Part shown: positions 1 to 5,851 of the stretch, piece after piece
Layout: each line of letters opens with the position of its first letter
Position numbering within the stretch: the first letter of the stretch is position 1
Assembly (NCBI GenBank): GCA_017610485.1
Contig: JAFCBY010000013.1
Coordinates: 2,760 to 18,192 of the forward strand
Source of the DNA: Candidatus Falkowiibacteriota bacterium
GTDB lineage: Archaea; Iainarchaeota; Iainarchaeia; Iainarchaeales; GCA-2688035
Length of the DNA: 15,433 nucleotides
Direction of reading: 5' to 3'
Notes under the pieces: generated by a model
Databases searched by the model: none
What the model was told of the DNA's origin: nothing
What the model saw: only the letters and a program-made list of their open reading frames with translations
Position numbers and translations under genes: made by a program

Positions 1-78
1 TGCCAAGAACTCCTTTGGAAACGTGTTCTGCGCGGCAAGCAGCAAAGCCTCGAGAGTATCCCTCTTAATTGAAGCCAT
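1..78 (-). CDS. JAMM/MPN (Mov34-PAD-1) family protein, N-terminal fragment
   Basis: Only the first 26 codons are in the window; the gene continues off the left edge. The visible protein starts MASIKRDTLEALLLAAQ and continues NTFPKEFLA. This is the usual opening of archaeal JAB1/MPN metalloprotease-like proteins: a first strand, an amphipathic helix, then a P-x-E-x segment leading to the zinc-binding His motif. The zinc ligands (HxH...D) lie outside the window, so catalysis cannot be judged. Family members remove ubiquitin-like modifiers (SAMPs) or act on related bonds; that is family knowledge. The ATG lies 38 bp from the start of a strong promoter box, consistent with leaderless translation. 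Family recognition rests on the N-terminus alone. Confidence 0.6.
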   Translation of the reverse strand, partial: MASIKRDTLEALLLAAQNTFPKEFLA

Positions 79-98
79 AAGAATCCATTTGTCACAAA

Positions 99-116
99 CC
101 CTATTTTAGGGTTTCG
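99..116 (-). promoter_or_regulatory. promoter box of the JAMM-family gene
   Basis: Read on the minus strand this is CGAAACCCTAAAATAGGG: a BRE-like CGAAAC followed by an A/T-rich TATA-like core. The core is centred about 27 bp upstream of the ATG at 78, the spacing expected for a leaderless archaeal transcript. The core is also a perfect inverted repeat, with 8-bp arms at 96-103 and 107-114. The same 18 bases occur at 436-453 at the same distance from the next gene. Confidence 0.65.
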
Positions 117-123
117 GCTTGCT

Positions 124-414
124 TCAGTTTGGCACGCAAGTTGCTTTGCCAGATACTTGGTCTGTTTCCCAACACTTATCAGGCCCACAGCTACAGCCAA
201 GTTTTTGGGCCTGAGTACACGTTGGGTTAGGATTTCTTGCAGCATAGCAAGAATCAACACAACCGTTGCTAAACAACATCCATTCGCCTTCGACTCTCTC
301 GCACTCCGCTTCTGCATCATCAAGAACTTGAGACCAATCAACAGGCTGTTGCACACATCCGCTTATTGCAATTGCCAAAACCAGCAATCCAATTAGTAGA
401 AACTTGCCTTTCAT
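124..414 (-). CDS. small cysteine-rich lipoprotein (unknown function)
   Basis: This is a 96-aa secreted protein. Residues 1-19 are a short basic N-region and a hydrophobic segment (FLLIGLLVLAIAIS), ending in a lipobox-like ISGC with C20 as the predicted lipidated cysteine. After C20 there are eight more cysteines (38, 52, 56, 66, 74, 76, 81, 93), enough for four disulfides in a compact extracellular domain. I do not recognise a family. It is probably anchored to the outer face of the cell membrane. It is transcribed alone from a promoter box identical to that of the next gene downstream, which suggests the two are expressed together although each has its own promoter. Confidence 0.8.
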   Translation of the reverse strand: MKGKFLLIGLLVLAIAISGCVQQPVDWSQVLDDAEAECERVEGEWMLFSNGCVDSCYAARNPNPTCTQAQKLGCSCGPDKCWETDQVSGKATCVPN

Positions 415-435
415 ATGCCTTTACTATGTCCTTTC

Positions 436-453
436 CCCTATTTTAGGGTTTCG
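436..453 (-). promoter_or_regulatory. promoter box of the lipoprotein gene
   Basis: On the minus strand this is CGAAACCCTAAAATAGGG, an exact 18-bp copy of the box at 99-116. Its A/T core is centred about 28 bp upstream of the ATG at 414. The CCCTA-TTT-TAGGG symmetry makes it both a TATA/BRE promoter and a possible binding site for a dimeric regulator. Confidence 0.65.
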
Positions 454-510
454 CCAGCCGCAAACCTGGCTTGTTGCCGTTCCGGCAACGGTCGTTGCAC
501 ACAGTGCAAC
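453..510. repeat. three tandem hairpins between two genes
   Basis: Three perfect inverted repeats stand side by side: GCCAG (453-457) with CTGGC (466-470); GTTGCCG (473-479) with CGGCAAC (483-489), 3-nt loop; and GTTGCAC (494-500) with GTGCAAC (504-510), 3-nt loop. They lie downstream of the TctA-like stop (574) and upstream of the lipoprotein promoter, so on the minus strand they would form a structured 3' region. No T-run follows, so a classical terminator is not indicated. They could stabilise the mRNA end or be a small mobile or structured element. Apart from these hairpins the 415-573 interval shows no gene I can support. Confidence 0.6.
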
Positions 511-573
511 AAGGGGTTGGGCCATCTTCGCCTTTTGGAGGAGGCTCGATGACATTTTTCTCTTTTTTCCTGT

Positions 574-1770
574 TTAAACAAATCCAAAGTAGTAAAGCAT
601 TGTTGGCACCATTAGGAAGGCCATGCTGTTGGCCCTTTTTATTCCCATTCCCAAGGAGGCCAGTCCAATCAGAGCAGCAATCCCGTAGAAGGCCAAGCCC
701 AAAAGACCTGAAAACCAGAATACCATAAGACTGACTAGGCAGAGCACAACAAAGTTTACTTTTCTATAGTTAATCAAATGCACTATTTTCATCAACCAGC
801 CTGCAAGAAGGTCGGTTGCAATGGCCGCAAAACCGATGGCAAAAAGGCAGGCTCCTGAAACAAACAAAAGCTGCTCCGTTCCGAATGGTGCAACCTGATT
901 GATTGCAACAGCCGCGCCTGTCCTTGCCTTTCCAATTGAGAACAGCACAAAGAAGGACAGGATCATGGTTGCGGTGTTCACCCCGCCCAAGAGCATTAGG
1001 TAATTTCTTGCTTTTATCCTTCCAACAATCTTCCTTACGACAAAGGTCGCTTGGCTTGCTCCCACGCTCGGCATTAGTGAGACAAAGCCTGCTGCCCCAA
1101 GCGCGAGCAGGCTCTTTCCCAAAACGTTTTTTCCTGAAACTGAAAATTTAGTATTCTTTTGCTCTCCAAGGCTTGTGCCCCTTGCAATACTGTCAACAAG
1201 AGTGCTTGCTCCAAAAAATCCTGTTGCAAGGCAGAACAATGGTTGCTGCAGTGGCAAATTACTTTTCAGGGCGAGCAGGCCAAGCAAGCCACTTAACAAA
1301 ATCACCGTCAAAGCAAGCACTTTTTTCCATCCTCTTTCATCGAATGCCATGGCGGCCAAAATGGCAAACAAGGCAAAGGGAATCAGGCTTGAAAGAAAGC
1401 CCTGGCTTTTCTCCGCAAGTAGCACGAGAAAGGGGCCAGCTGCAAGCGATGCAAGGCCTGCGAAAAGCCCGCCTGCAACAGTCAGTCTCACGGCAGTAAG
1501 GCCCTCGCCTTTTAGGAGGAGCTTGTGGCCTGGCAGAACAGCCAAAAAGGTGTCTTCGTTGGGTGCGCCAAGCAAAATGCTTGGAACAAAATCTACAAAT
1601 GTGTGGACAGTGGCCATGCAAGCTATGAAAATTATCAATGGCAGGCCCTTTTGGCCAGGCAGGGCAAGGGCAAGCAAGGCAATGCTGTTTGCATGAAGCC
1701 CTGGAAAAAGCCCGGTGACGATTCCCAAAAAACAGCCTGCCAATGCAAAGCCCAACAGCTCTAGCTCCAT
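574..1770 (-). CDS. TctA-like (COG1784/DUF112) multi-span membrane protein
   Basis: This 398-aa, strongly hydrophobic protein has roughly ten or more membrane segments along its whole length. The N-terminus holds the glycine-rich GLFPGLHANS signature (about residues 20-29), which I recognise from the archaeal COG1784 branch of the tripartite tricarboxylate transporter TctA permeases. A second conserved-looking stretch, PSVGASQATFVV, lies near residues 234-245, and the protein ends in a hydrophobic segment like other members. Bacterial TctA works with TctB and the binding protein TctC; neither is here, so citrate transport should not be assumed. The ATG overlaps the end of the OB-fold gene by 10 bp, implying translational coupling and a shared job. 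Substrate unknown. Confidence 0.8.
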   Translation of the reverse strand: MELELLGFALAGCFLGIVTGLFPGLHANSIALLALALPGQKGLPLIIFIACMATVHTFVDFVPSILLGAPNEDTFLAVLPGHKLLLKGEGLTAVRLTVAGGLFAGLASLAAGPFLVLLAEKSQGFLSSLIPFALFAILAAMAFDERGWKKVLALTVILLSGLLGLLALKSNLPLQQPLFCLATGFFGASTLVDSIARGTSLGEQKNTKFSVSGKNVLGKSLLALGAAGFVSLMPSVGASQATFVVRKIVGRIKARNYLMLLGGVNTATMILSFFVLFSIGKARTGAAVAINQVAPFGTEQLLFVSGACLFAIGFAAIATDLLAGWLMKIVHLINYRKVNFVVLCLVSLMVFWFSGLLGLAFYGIAALIGLASLGMGIKRANSMAFLMVPTMLYYFGFV

Positions 1771-2123
1771 TCTTCCACACTTTCAACAACTATTTCGAGC
1801 TCGCCCTTGTAAATCTGAACCTTTCCCTCAAGGCTTGCAAAGCAGTTTTTGCAAAGCGCTGCTTGCGTCTCATTTGAAACATTGAATGCTACTGCCTTGA
1901 TTTTTCCAGTGCCGTCAAAAACCTGCATCAAAAGAGTGTTGCCTGTTTTGTAGCTCGACTCAACTTTTGTATTTACCCTGACCGGCCAGCCAATATCGGC
2001 ATTGCCAATGTCCTTTATCTTAACAGGCCTTGGCTCAAAGCTTTCCGCCAGAAAAAAGAGCAGTGCAATGCCCGCCATTGCAGCAAGCAGTGCAATTGCC
2101 GAAAACCTTTCCTTGGAAAGCAT
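1761..2123 (-). CDS. membrane-anchored OB-fold nucleic-acid-binding protein
   Basis: The protein has 120 aa. Residues 9-26 (AIALLAAMAGIALLFFLA) form one N-terminal membrane helix; the rest is a single OB-fold of the tRNA_anti type. Recognisable pieces are VKIKDIGNADIGWPVRV, then a strand with TGNTLLMQVFDGTGKIKAVAF, and finally GKVQIYKGELEIVVESV. Such folds usually bind single-stranded nucleic acid. With a short positively charged N-terminus and one helix, the OB domain most likely faces outward, which would be unusual for a nucleic-acid binder. It is first in a two-gene unit with the TctA-like protein and has its own promoter. Whether it binds DNA, RNA or something else cannot be read from the sequence. 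Confidence 0.8.
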   Translation of the reverse strand: MLSKERFSAIALLAAMAGIALLFFLAESFEPRPVKIKDIGNADIGWPVRVNTKVESSYKTGNTLLMQVFDGTGKIKAVAFNVSNETQAALCKNCFASLEGKVQIYKGELEIVVESVEEWS

Positions 2124-2125
2124 AA

Positions 2126-2137
2126 AGGCATTTGCCT
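2126..2137. repeat. 12-bp palindrome AGGCATTTGCCT in the core promoter
   Basis: AGGCA-TT-TGCCT is a near-perfect dyad lying between the TATA core and the ATG of the OB-fold gene. A repressor bound here would block transcription start. It is short and may be chance. Confidence 0.25.
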
Positions 2138-2143
2138 AGAGCA

Positions 2144-2160
2144 GGGTTAAAAAAAGCTTT
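2144..2160 (-). promoter_or_regulatory. promoter of the OB-fold/TctA-like unit, overlapping T-run terminator
   Basis: On the minus strand AAAGCTTTTTTTAACCC has its TATA-like core (2147-2155) centred 28 bp upstream of the ATG at 2123, so this unit probably starts with a leaderless mRNA. The same T7 run lies about 30 bp past the stop of the last pilin-like gene (2184) and can serve as the oligo-T terminator of the pilus operon. Confidence 0.55.
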
Positions 2161-2183
2161 CCTTTTTTCGCGCTTTGTCGAAG

Positions 2184-2558
2184 TCAATCGCATGGGTTTC
2201 CGCCGGGATTCTCATACAAATTCACTGTGGTAAAACCGGTTCTGTCCTCAATAAGGTCCTCTATATCGCCAGGGACTGCAATCAGATTAGCTCCACTTTC
2301 GCTCCTTGTGAAAAGGCAAAGTTCTAAGTCACCGGTAGTATCATTGATCTTGTAGTCAATTTCCTCTTTTACAAAGAGTTCTCCTGCCCTGTCAATTTCC
2401 TTAAGCGTTTCGGTGTCAAGCAAGTACAACGCCATTGTTGTGTCGCTTATTTGGGTATAGTGGGATAGCACGCTGGTACTGAAGAGAAGAATAACCAATG
2501 CTAGTACAAGCATCTCAAGGCTGACCTGGCCCTTTTCCCTTAGAACAAATTGCCTCAT
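2184..2558 (-). CDS. class III signal-peptide pilin-like protein (QVSLE)
   Basis: The protein has 124 aa from the ATG at 2558. This start overlaps the upstream stop as ATGA; an upstream TTG in frame at 2564 is less likely. The N-terminus MRQFVLREKGQVSLEML is a textbook class III signal: basic leader, then Q-V-S-L-E directly before a hydrophobic helix (about 14-33) that packs in the pilus core. The peptidase would cut just before Q. The rest is a soluble domain with little Cys, apart from one near each end of its C-terminal half. As last gene of the operon and larger than the micro-pilins, it may be a minor or tip pilin; that is inference. Confidence 0.8.
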   Translation of the reverse strand: MRQFVLREKGQVSLEMLVLALVILLFSTSVLSHYTQISDTTMALYLLDTETLKEIDRAGELFVKEEIDYKINDTTGDLELCLFTRSESGANLIAVPGDIEDLIEDRTGFTTVNLYENPGGNPCD

Positions 2559-3067
2559 GCCCAACTCACGCTAATGATGCCTGCAGTCTTCTCTACAACA
2601 ATGCCTCTGAAAAGGCTGTTGCCAGCGCCTGTCTGCATTACAGGGCAGCCGCCTGGCACCGCAATGCCTGAGAGAAGCTCAACATAGGAATCACATTTCC
2701 AGCCGGTGGGGTCGCCGGCAGGCGGGTCAACAACGCAGTTTGCCATGTCAGGATTGCTGATTGCGTTTATGTAACTCACAGTCACTTCATAGTCTACTAC
2801 TGGGTTTACTCCCAAATCGCAGGACACAACTGTGTTTGGCCCCAGGAACATGTTAAAGGTTTTTTTCATGTCGCCGCTTGAAATCGCTGCCTCGTTCAGG
2901 GCTTTGGCAAGTTTCATGCTTGAAAGCTTTGCGTCAGCAATTGCCTTAACGTCCTCTGCCGCGCCTGCTCCCTGGTCAACAAGGGGCCAAATAGATCCCG
3001 CTATATAAATTAGGCCAATTGAAACTATGAGAATAAATTCAACTGTAATCTGCCCCCTTTTGCTCAA
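2555..3067 (-). CDS. class III signal-peptide pilin-like protein (QITVE)
   Basis: The protein has about 170 aa. The N-terminus reads SKRGQITVEFILIVSIGLIYIA: a short basic leader, Q-I-T-V-E (T in place of the usual S) and a hydrophobic helix, as in archaeal pilins. No ATG is available. In-frame TTG codons lie at 3082, 3076 and 3067. I prefer 3067 because it overlaps the peptidase stop as TTGA, the same coupling as the next gene, and gives a normal short leader; 3082 would add five residues. The globular part (about 35-170) has four cysteines and proline/glycine-rich loops. It sits directly after the peptidase gene and is probably a minor pilin or assembly factor. Confidence 0.78.
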   Translation of the reverse strand: MSKRGQITVEFILIVSIGLIYIAGSIWPLVDQGAGAAEDVKAIADAKLSSMKLAKALNEAAISSGDMKKTFNMFLGPNTVVSCDLGVNPVVDYEVTVSYINAISNPDMANCVVDPPAGDPTGWKCDSYVELLSGIAVPGGCPVMQTGAGNSLFRGIVVEKTAGIISVSWA

Positions 3068-4176
3068 AACAGCCAAAACCAAATCACGTCTCCTACAATG
3101 TTCAAGGCAATGTATGCAATCAAGACAGCCGGCACAAATGGTGCGGACTCCTTGACAAGCAGAGTTGGACCAATCTTTTTCCGGCCTAAGAGCGACCTAA
3201 GCTCCTTAATCTCCTCTTCTGTTAGGCCTCCTGCAGACCGGCTTGAAACAATGACTTTTTCCTCTGCCTTCACTGCCTTGCCACCACTATTTGCTACTAA
3301 CTGCTTAATTAACTTTTTTATTTGCATTTCCGGCAGGGTCTCAACCAATTTTCCCCTCAAAACAAGTGTTTGCGCCGGAATCATTCCCTCCTCAAGGTCC
3401 TTTATTGCAACAGGCTTTCTCATCAAAGTTTTTGAAAGCGAGTAAAGCTTGAACAGCAGGTAGAGGCCGAGCAGCAGGGCCAGCATCACAAAGAAGCGTT
3501 GGGCAGCAACGTCCCTTTGAAGCCAGAGGCCTACAAACAACATTGCCGCTGCCGCTACTGCTTTTGACTTCTTTGGCAGGAACGCGGCTACGAAAAGCAG
3601 GGGCAGTGTCAGAAGCTGGTTCAGCTCGAACATTGAAAGAAGGGCTGAAAAGCCTATGGCTAAAGTCGAGATCTCCAAGGCGTGAAAAAAGCGCTTCCGC
3701 AAATCCGGCCACAGCTTTTTCTTCTCTGTCTTGTTTTTTGCAAGCTTTGCGGCCGCAAGAAATGCTCCGTATGGAAGCATTGCAAACAGGCTGAAGATGA
3801 ACAGGGTTAAAGGGAAGATTGGCGTGTTAATTGAGCCAAAGATTTCAATATCAACAAGCCCAAGGCTTGTCAAAATGTTTGGGTTGAACGGATTTAGTGC
3901 TGCAAGTCCTGCAAAGAGCTTGACGTCGCCGCCTGCCCAGACACCAAGCTTGTAGAGTGCATATGCCCCAACAAAGGTTGCAACAGTCACCCCTAAAGAG
4001 TTGGCAAAAATCATTGCATCGTTGGAAAGAAGCGCCCATAGGCCGTGCCCTCCAAGTCCTACAACAACCATGCCATAGGTTACCCAGTTGCTTACAATCC
4101 TTTTCTTGAAGTCGGTGTAGGTGCCGTAGGCTAATCCAAAGATTGAAAAAAGAAAGAAAAGAAGGTAAGGGGCCAT
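3064..4176 (-). CDS. prepilin peptidase, A24 aspartic protease (FlaK/EppA-like)
   Basis: The protein has 370 aa from the ATG at 4176. An upstream in-frame ATG at 4218 would run into the preceding pilin gene and add an unlikely MHPCC extension before the first membrane helix. It is a membrane protease that removes the class III signal of pilins on the cytoplasmic side. Both catalytic aspartates are visible: D22 in TYTDFKKRIVSNWV and D84 in WAGGDVKLF, the GxGD-type motif. Several membrane helices follow. A cytoplasmic segment near 285-345 (LTEEEIKELRSLL...IGPTLLVKE) then leads into a final helix, an arrangement seen in archaeal EppA/FlaK-like enzymes. It lies amid five putative substrates. Confidence 0.88.
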   Translation of the reverse strand: MAPYLLFFLFSIFGLAYGTYTDFKKRIVSNWVTYGMVVVGLGGHGLWALLSNDAMIFANSLGVTVATFVGAYALYKLGVWAGGDVKLFAGLAALNPFNPNILTSLGLVDIEIFGSINTPIFPLTLFIFSLFAMLPYGAFLAAAKLAKNKTEKKKLWPDLRKRFFHALEISTLAIGFSALLSMFELNQLLTLPLLFVAAFLPKKSKAVAAAAMLFVGLWLQRDVAAQRFFVMLALLLGLYLLFKLYSLSKTLMRKPVAIKDLEEGMIPAQTLVLRGKLVETLPEMQIKKLIKQLVANSGGKAVKAEEKVIVSSRSAGGLTEEEIKELRSLLGRKKIGPTLLVKESAPFVPAVLIAYIALNIVGDVIWFWLF

Positions 4177-4195
4177 AAAAACAAAACCCCCACTC

Positions 4196-4369
4196 TTAGG
4201 TCTGCAACAAGGATGCAATCGTTTGATGCCTGTATTCTAAGATTCTTCCCTGGGCTGACTGTGACATTGCGCTTACTCCATCAATAACCAATGCTGCTAT
4301 TGTTGCCAGAACTATTCCGAACAGCGCTAACAACAGGTATTCTATGGCAACCTGTGCTCTGTTATTCAT
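4196..4369 (-). CDS. micro-pilin, 57 aa, class III signal (QVAIE)
   Basis: This is a short gene translated directly from the minus strand. The N-terminus MNNRAQVAIEYLLLALFGIV has a short basic leader and Q-V-A-I-E followed by a hydrophobic helix of about 20 residues; a short tail ends in HQTIASLLQT and a stop at 4196-4198. It is therefore almost only the pilin helix. A GGAG lies 8 nt before the ATG, just after the stop of the 96-aa pilin (4385). The stop is 20 bp upstream of the peptidase ATG. The reading frame, signal motif and spacing make it a real gene despite its size. Role: small pilus subunit or assembly-initiating pseudopilin. Confidence 0.85.
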   Translation of the reverse strand: MNNRAQVAIEYLLLALFGIVLATIAALVIDGVSAMSQSAQGRILEYRHQTIASLLQT

Positions 4370-4384
4370 AGGGAAAACTCCAGG

Positions 4385-4675
4385 TCAGCATAATCCACTG
4401 GCTGCAACCGCATCGGAATCCCAAACGCAAGTATCGAAGCTGGTTTGGTCTGTTGCAACAGTTGCCCCATCAGCTTCCAGTGGACAACATTCACCAGCGG
4501 TCGGTGATGCAGCTCCGCACGAAGGGAAATTGAAGAACGATTGGCAGTATGTCCTGTCTTCTGCATTCAGTGAACTTGGCATTCCGCTAATCAATGCTAT
4601 TACTATTGCCGCAACGAGCACAGCTCCTCCGATTAACAAAAGGTATTCCAGTGCACCTTGGCCTTTTACATCCAT
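4385..4675 (-). CDS. probable major pilin, 96 aa, class III signal (QGALE)
   Basis: The N-terminus MDVKGQGALEYLLLIGGAVL is the classic archaeal type IV pilin opening: a short leader, cleavage before Q, then an uninterrupted hydrophobic helix to about residue 31. The exposed part (32-96) has six cysteines (44, 53, 63, 64, 83, 96), including the very last residue, so it is probably disulfide-stabilised. It is the only gene in the operon with its own upstream TATA box, a 5' leader and a strong Shine-Dalgarno (GGAGGT, 7 nt before ATG). That expression boost fits the major structural subunit. That it is the major pilin is inference; that it is a pilin is well supported. Confidence 0.88.
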   Translation of the reverse strand: MDVKGQGALEYLLLIGGAVLVAAIVIALISGMPSSLNAEDRTYCQSFFNFPSCGAASPTAGECCPLEADGATVATDQTSFDTCVWDSDAVAASGLC

Positions 4676-4682
4676 ATCTTTG

Positions 4683-4688
4683 ACCTCC
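4683..4688 (-). promoter_or_regulatory. strong Shine-Dalgarno of the 96-aa pilin
   Basis: On the minus strand AAGGAGGTCA carries GGAGGT 7 nt before the ATG at 4675. It is the strongest ribosome-binding site in the window, where most promoter-proximal genes look leaderless. Confidence 0.75.
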
Positions 4689-4727
4689 TTTTTGGTTTTA
4701 ATTGAATTGTATTCTATTTAGCTTTTC

Positions 4728-4738
4728 TTATTTATAAA
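4728..4738 (-). promoter_or_regulatory. internal promoter of the pilin gene
   Basis: TTTATAAATAA on the minus strand is a near-ideal archaeal TATA box. With the usual 25-27 bp to the start site, transcription would begin near 4706, leaving a 5' leader of about 30 nt that contains the Shine-Dalgarno. It lies just past the stop of the upstream micro-pilin. Confidence 0.65.
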
Positions 4739-4748
4739 CATTCCTTTT

Positions 4749-4907
4749 TTATGGTGGCAGTGCGTTCACATCGCCTGCCTTGTTCGCGGCAATAATGGCC
4801 ATATTTTTTAGGACAATACCTACCACTGTTACCACAACTATTGCGCCTGCAACCAGCAGCAGCATGTCAATGCTGGCCTGAGCCCTTTTATCACCAAGCA
4901 AATCCAT
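4749..4907 (-). CDS. micro-pilin, 52 aa, class III-like signal (QASID)
   Basis: This is a short gene read from the minus strand. Its N-terminus MDLLGDKRAQASIDMLLLVA has a basic leader, Q-A-S-I-D and a hydrophobic helix to about residue 33, then a short tail ending ANKAGDVNALPP and a stop at 4749-4751. The motif fits QxSxE except that D replaces the near-invariant E at the fifth pilin position. The ATG is one base after the TadC stop (4909), and GGAGG inside the TadC end can serve as ribosome site. It is translationally linked to the platform protein, so it may be an assembly or anchoring pilin; that is inference. Confidence 0.83.
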   Translation of the reverse strand: MDLLGDKRAQASIDMLLLVAGAIVVVTVVGIVLKNMAIIAANKAGDVNALPP

Positions 4908-4908
4908 A

Positions 4909-5847
4909 CTATCTCATTCCTCCAATAAAAATACCCGAGCCAAATAATGCTGCGTAATAGCAGACAAACGCCACTAAGAGTAGCATTGGGATATATATAA
5001 GGCTTTTGCTTACCTTGCCTTCTCTTGTAATTGCAACCATTGCGCCTGAGGCAACGACTTCAATTATCAGGTAAACTTGCATTAGCATCATGATCATGTC
5101 CCTTGACCAAAGTGTTTCAACAACTGTTGTTTTGTTCGTGGAAAGCCCTGCAGATGTTTCAATAAGCAGCTGTATAACTGTTGAAACCATTCCGAGAATG
5201 GCCGGGGCAACAAGACTTCCTGCTGCAACAATGAAGATTACCTGTAGCATGGTTCCGGCAATCCTTTCCTTGCCAATCCTGTGAAGGGATCTTACGTCGT
5301 CCGCTATTTCTTCCAGGACTTCTGCAAGGCCGGCGCCTGCCTTTATTGCATCATTTATGATTGCAATTGTCCTCTTCACAAGTATTGAGTCAATGTTTAG
5401 TGTAAAGCTGTTCAGGCTGTCCTCAATGTTTTCCCCTTCCTCCATTTTCCTCAAAACGTTTTCCATTTCCTTGCTTAGGGGCCCGTACTCCGCCTCGCTA
5501 ATTTCCCTCAGAGCATACTCATAGGTCCCGCCCGCCTTCAGGGTGTCAGCAAGCTGCTTTAGGGCGTCGGGAAGGTTTTCCTCGATGCTGTTTATCCTCC
5601 TCATCGCAAGCATGTAGGGATAACCCAGCATTAGGTCAATTACAACAAGGAACAGCACAAATGCAAGTATTGGGGAGATTGGCAGGCCCAGCAGTGTGAT
5701 GGCTGCAAAGGACACCGCTGCCACAGCCAGCGACAGGCCTATTGAAAGGCCAAGCCAGGCCACTGCCGGCATCTTGAAATTGATTTGCTTCAGCATTATC
5801 TTGTATTTTTGGAAGAATGCAAAGCCTTGCAGTTTTTCTTCTTTCAT
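4909..5847 (-). CDS. type IV pilus platform protein, TadC-like (T2SF domain), second copy
   Basis: The protein has 312 aa. Two membrane helices lie near residues 28-52 and 56-80, followed by the cytoplasmic type II secretion F domain (about 90-200): NLPDALKQLADTLKAGGTYE, a gap, then IINDAIKAGAGLAEVLEEIA. After this come further membrane helices and a hydrophobic C-terminus. T2SF proteins form the inner-membrane platform that the ATPase turns to push pilins into the filament. The gene starts 4 bp after the preceding TadC-like gene, and GGTG in the end of that gene precedes its ATG. The two paralogues together resemble the TadB/TadC pair of Tad pili. Confidence 0.88.
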   Translation of the reverse strand: MKEEKLQGFAFFQKYKIMLKQINFKMPAVAWLGLSIGLSLAVAAVSFAAITLLGLPISPILAFVLFLVVIDLMLGYPYMLAMRRINSIEENLPDALKQLADTLKAGGTYEYALREISEAEYGPLSKEMENVLRKMEEGENIEDSLNSFTLNIDSILVKRTIAIINDAIKAGAGLAEVLEEIADDVRSLHRIGKERIAGTMLQVIFIVAAGSLVAPAILGMVSTVIQLLIETSAGLSTNKTTVVETLWSRDMIMMLMQVYLIIEVVASGAMVAITREGKVSKSLIYIPMLLLVAFVCYYAALFGSGIFIGGMR

Positions 5848-5851
5848 ATTT

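Noticed and set aside
453..546. 43-codon ATG frame on the minus strand after the TctA-like gene
   Set aside because: It runs through the hairpins and the promoter box of the lipoprotein gene, with no family resemblance or ribosome site.
1175..1696. Long plus-strand open frame opposite the TctA-like gene
   Set aside because: It is an antisense shadow; the minus-strand frame has membrane helices and family signatures.
4177..4218. Longer prepilin peptidase beginning MHPCCRPKSG
   Set aside because: It would overlap the end of the 57-aa pilin gene and place a polar Cys-rich stretch before the first membrane helix; the ATG at 4176 is cleaner.
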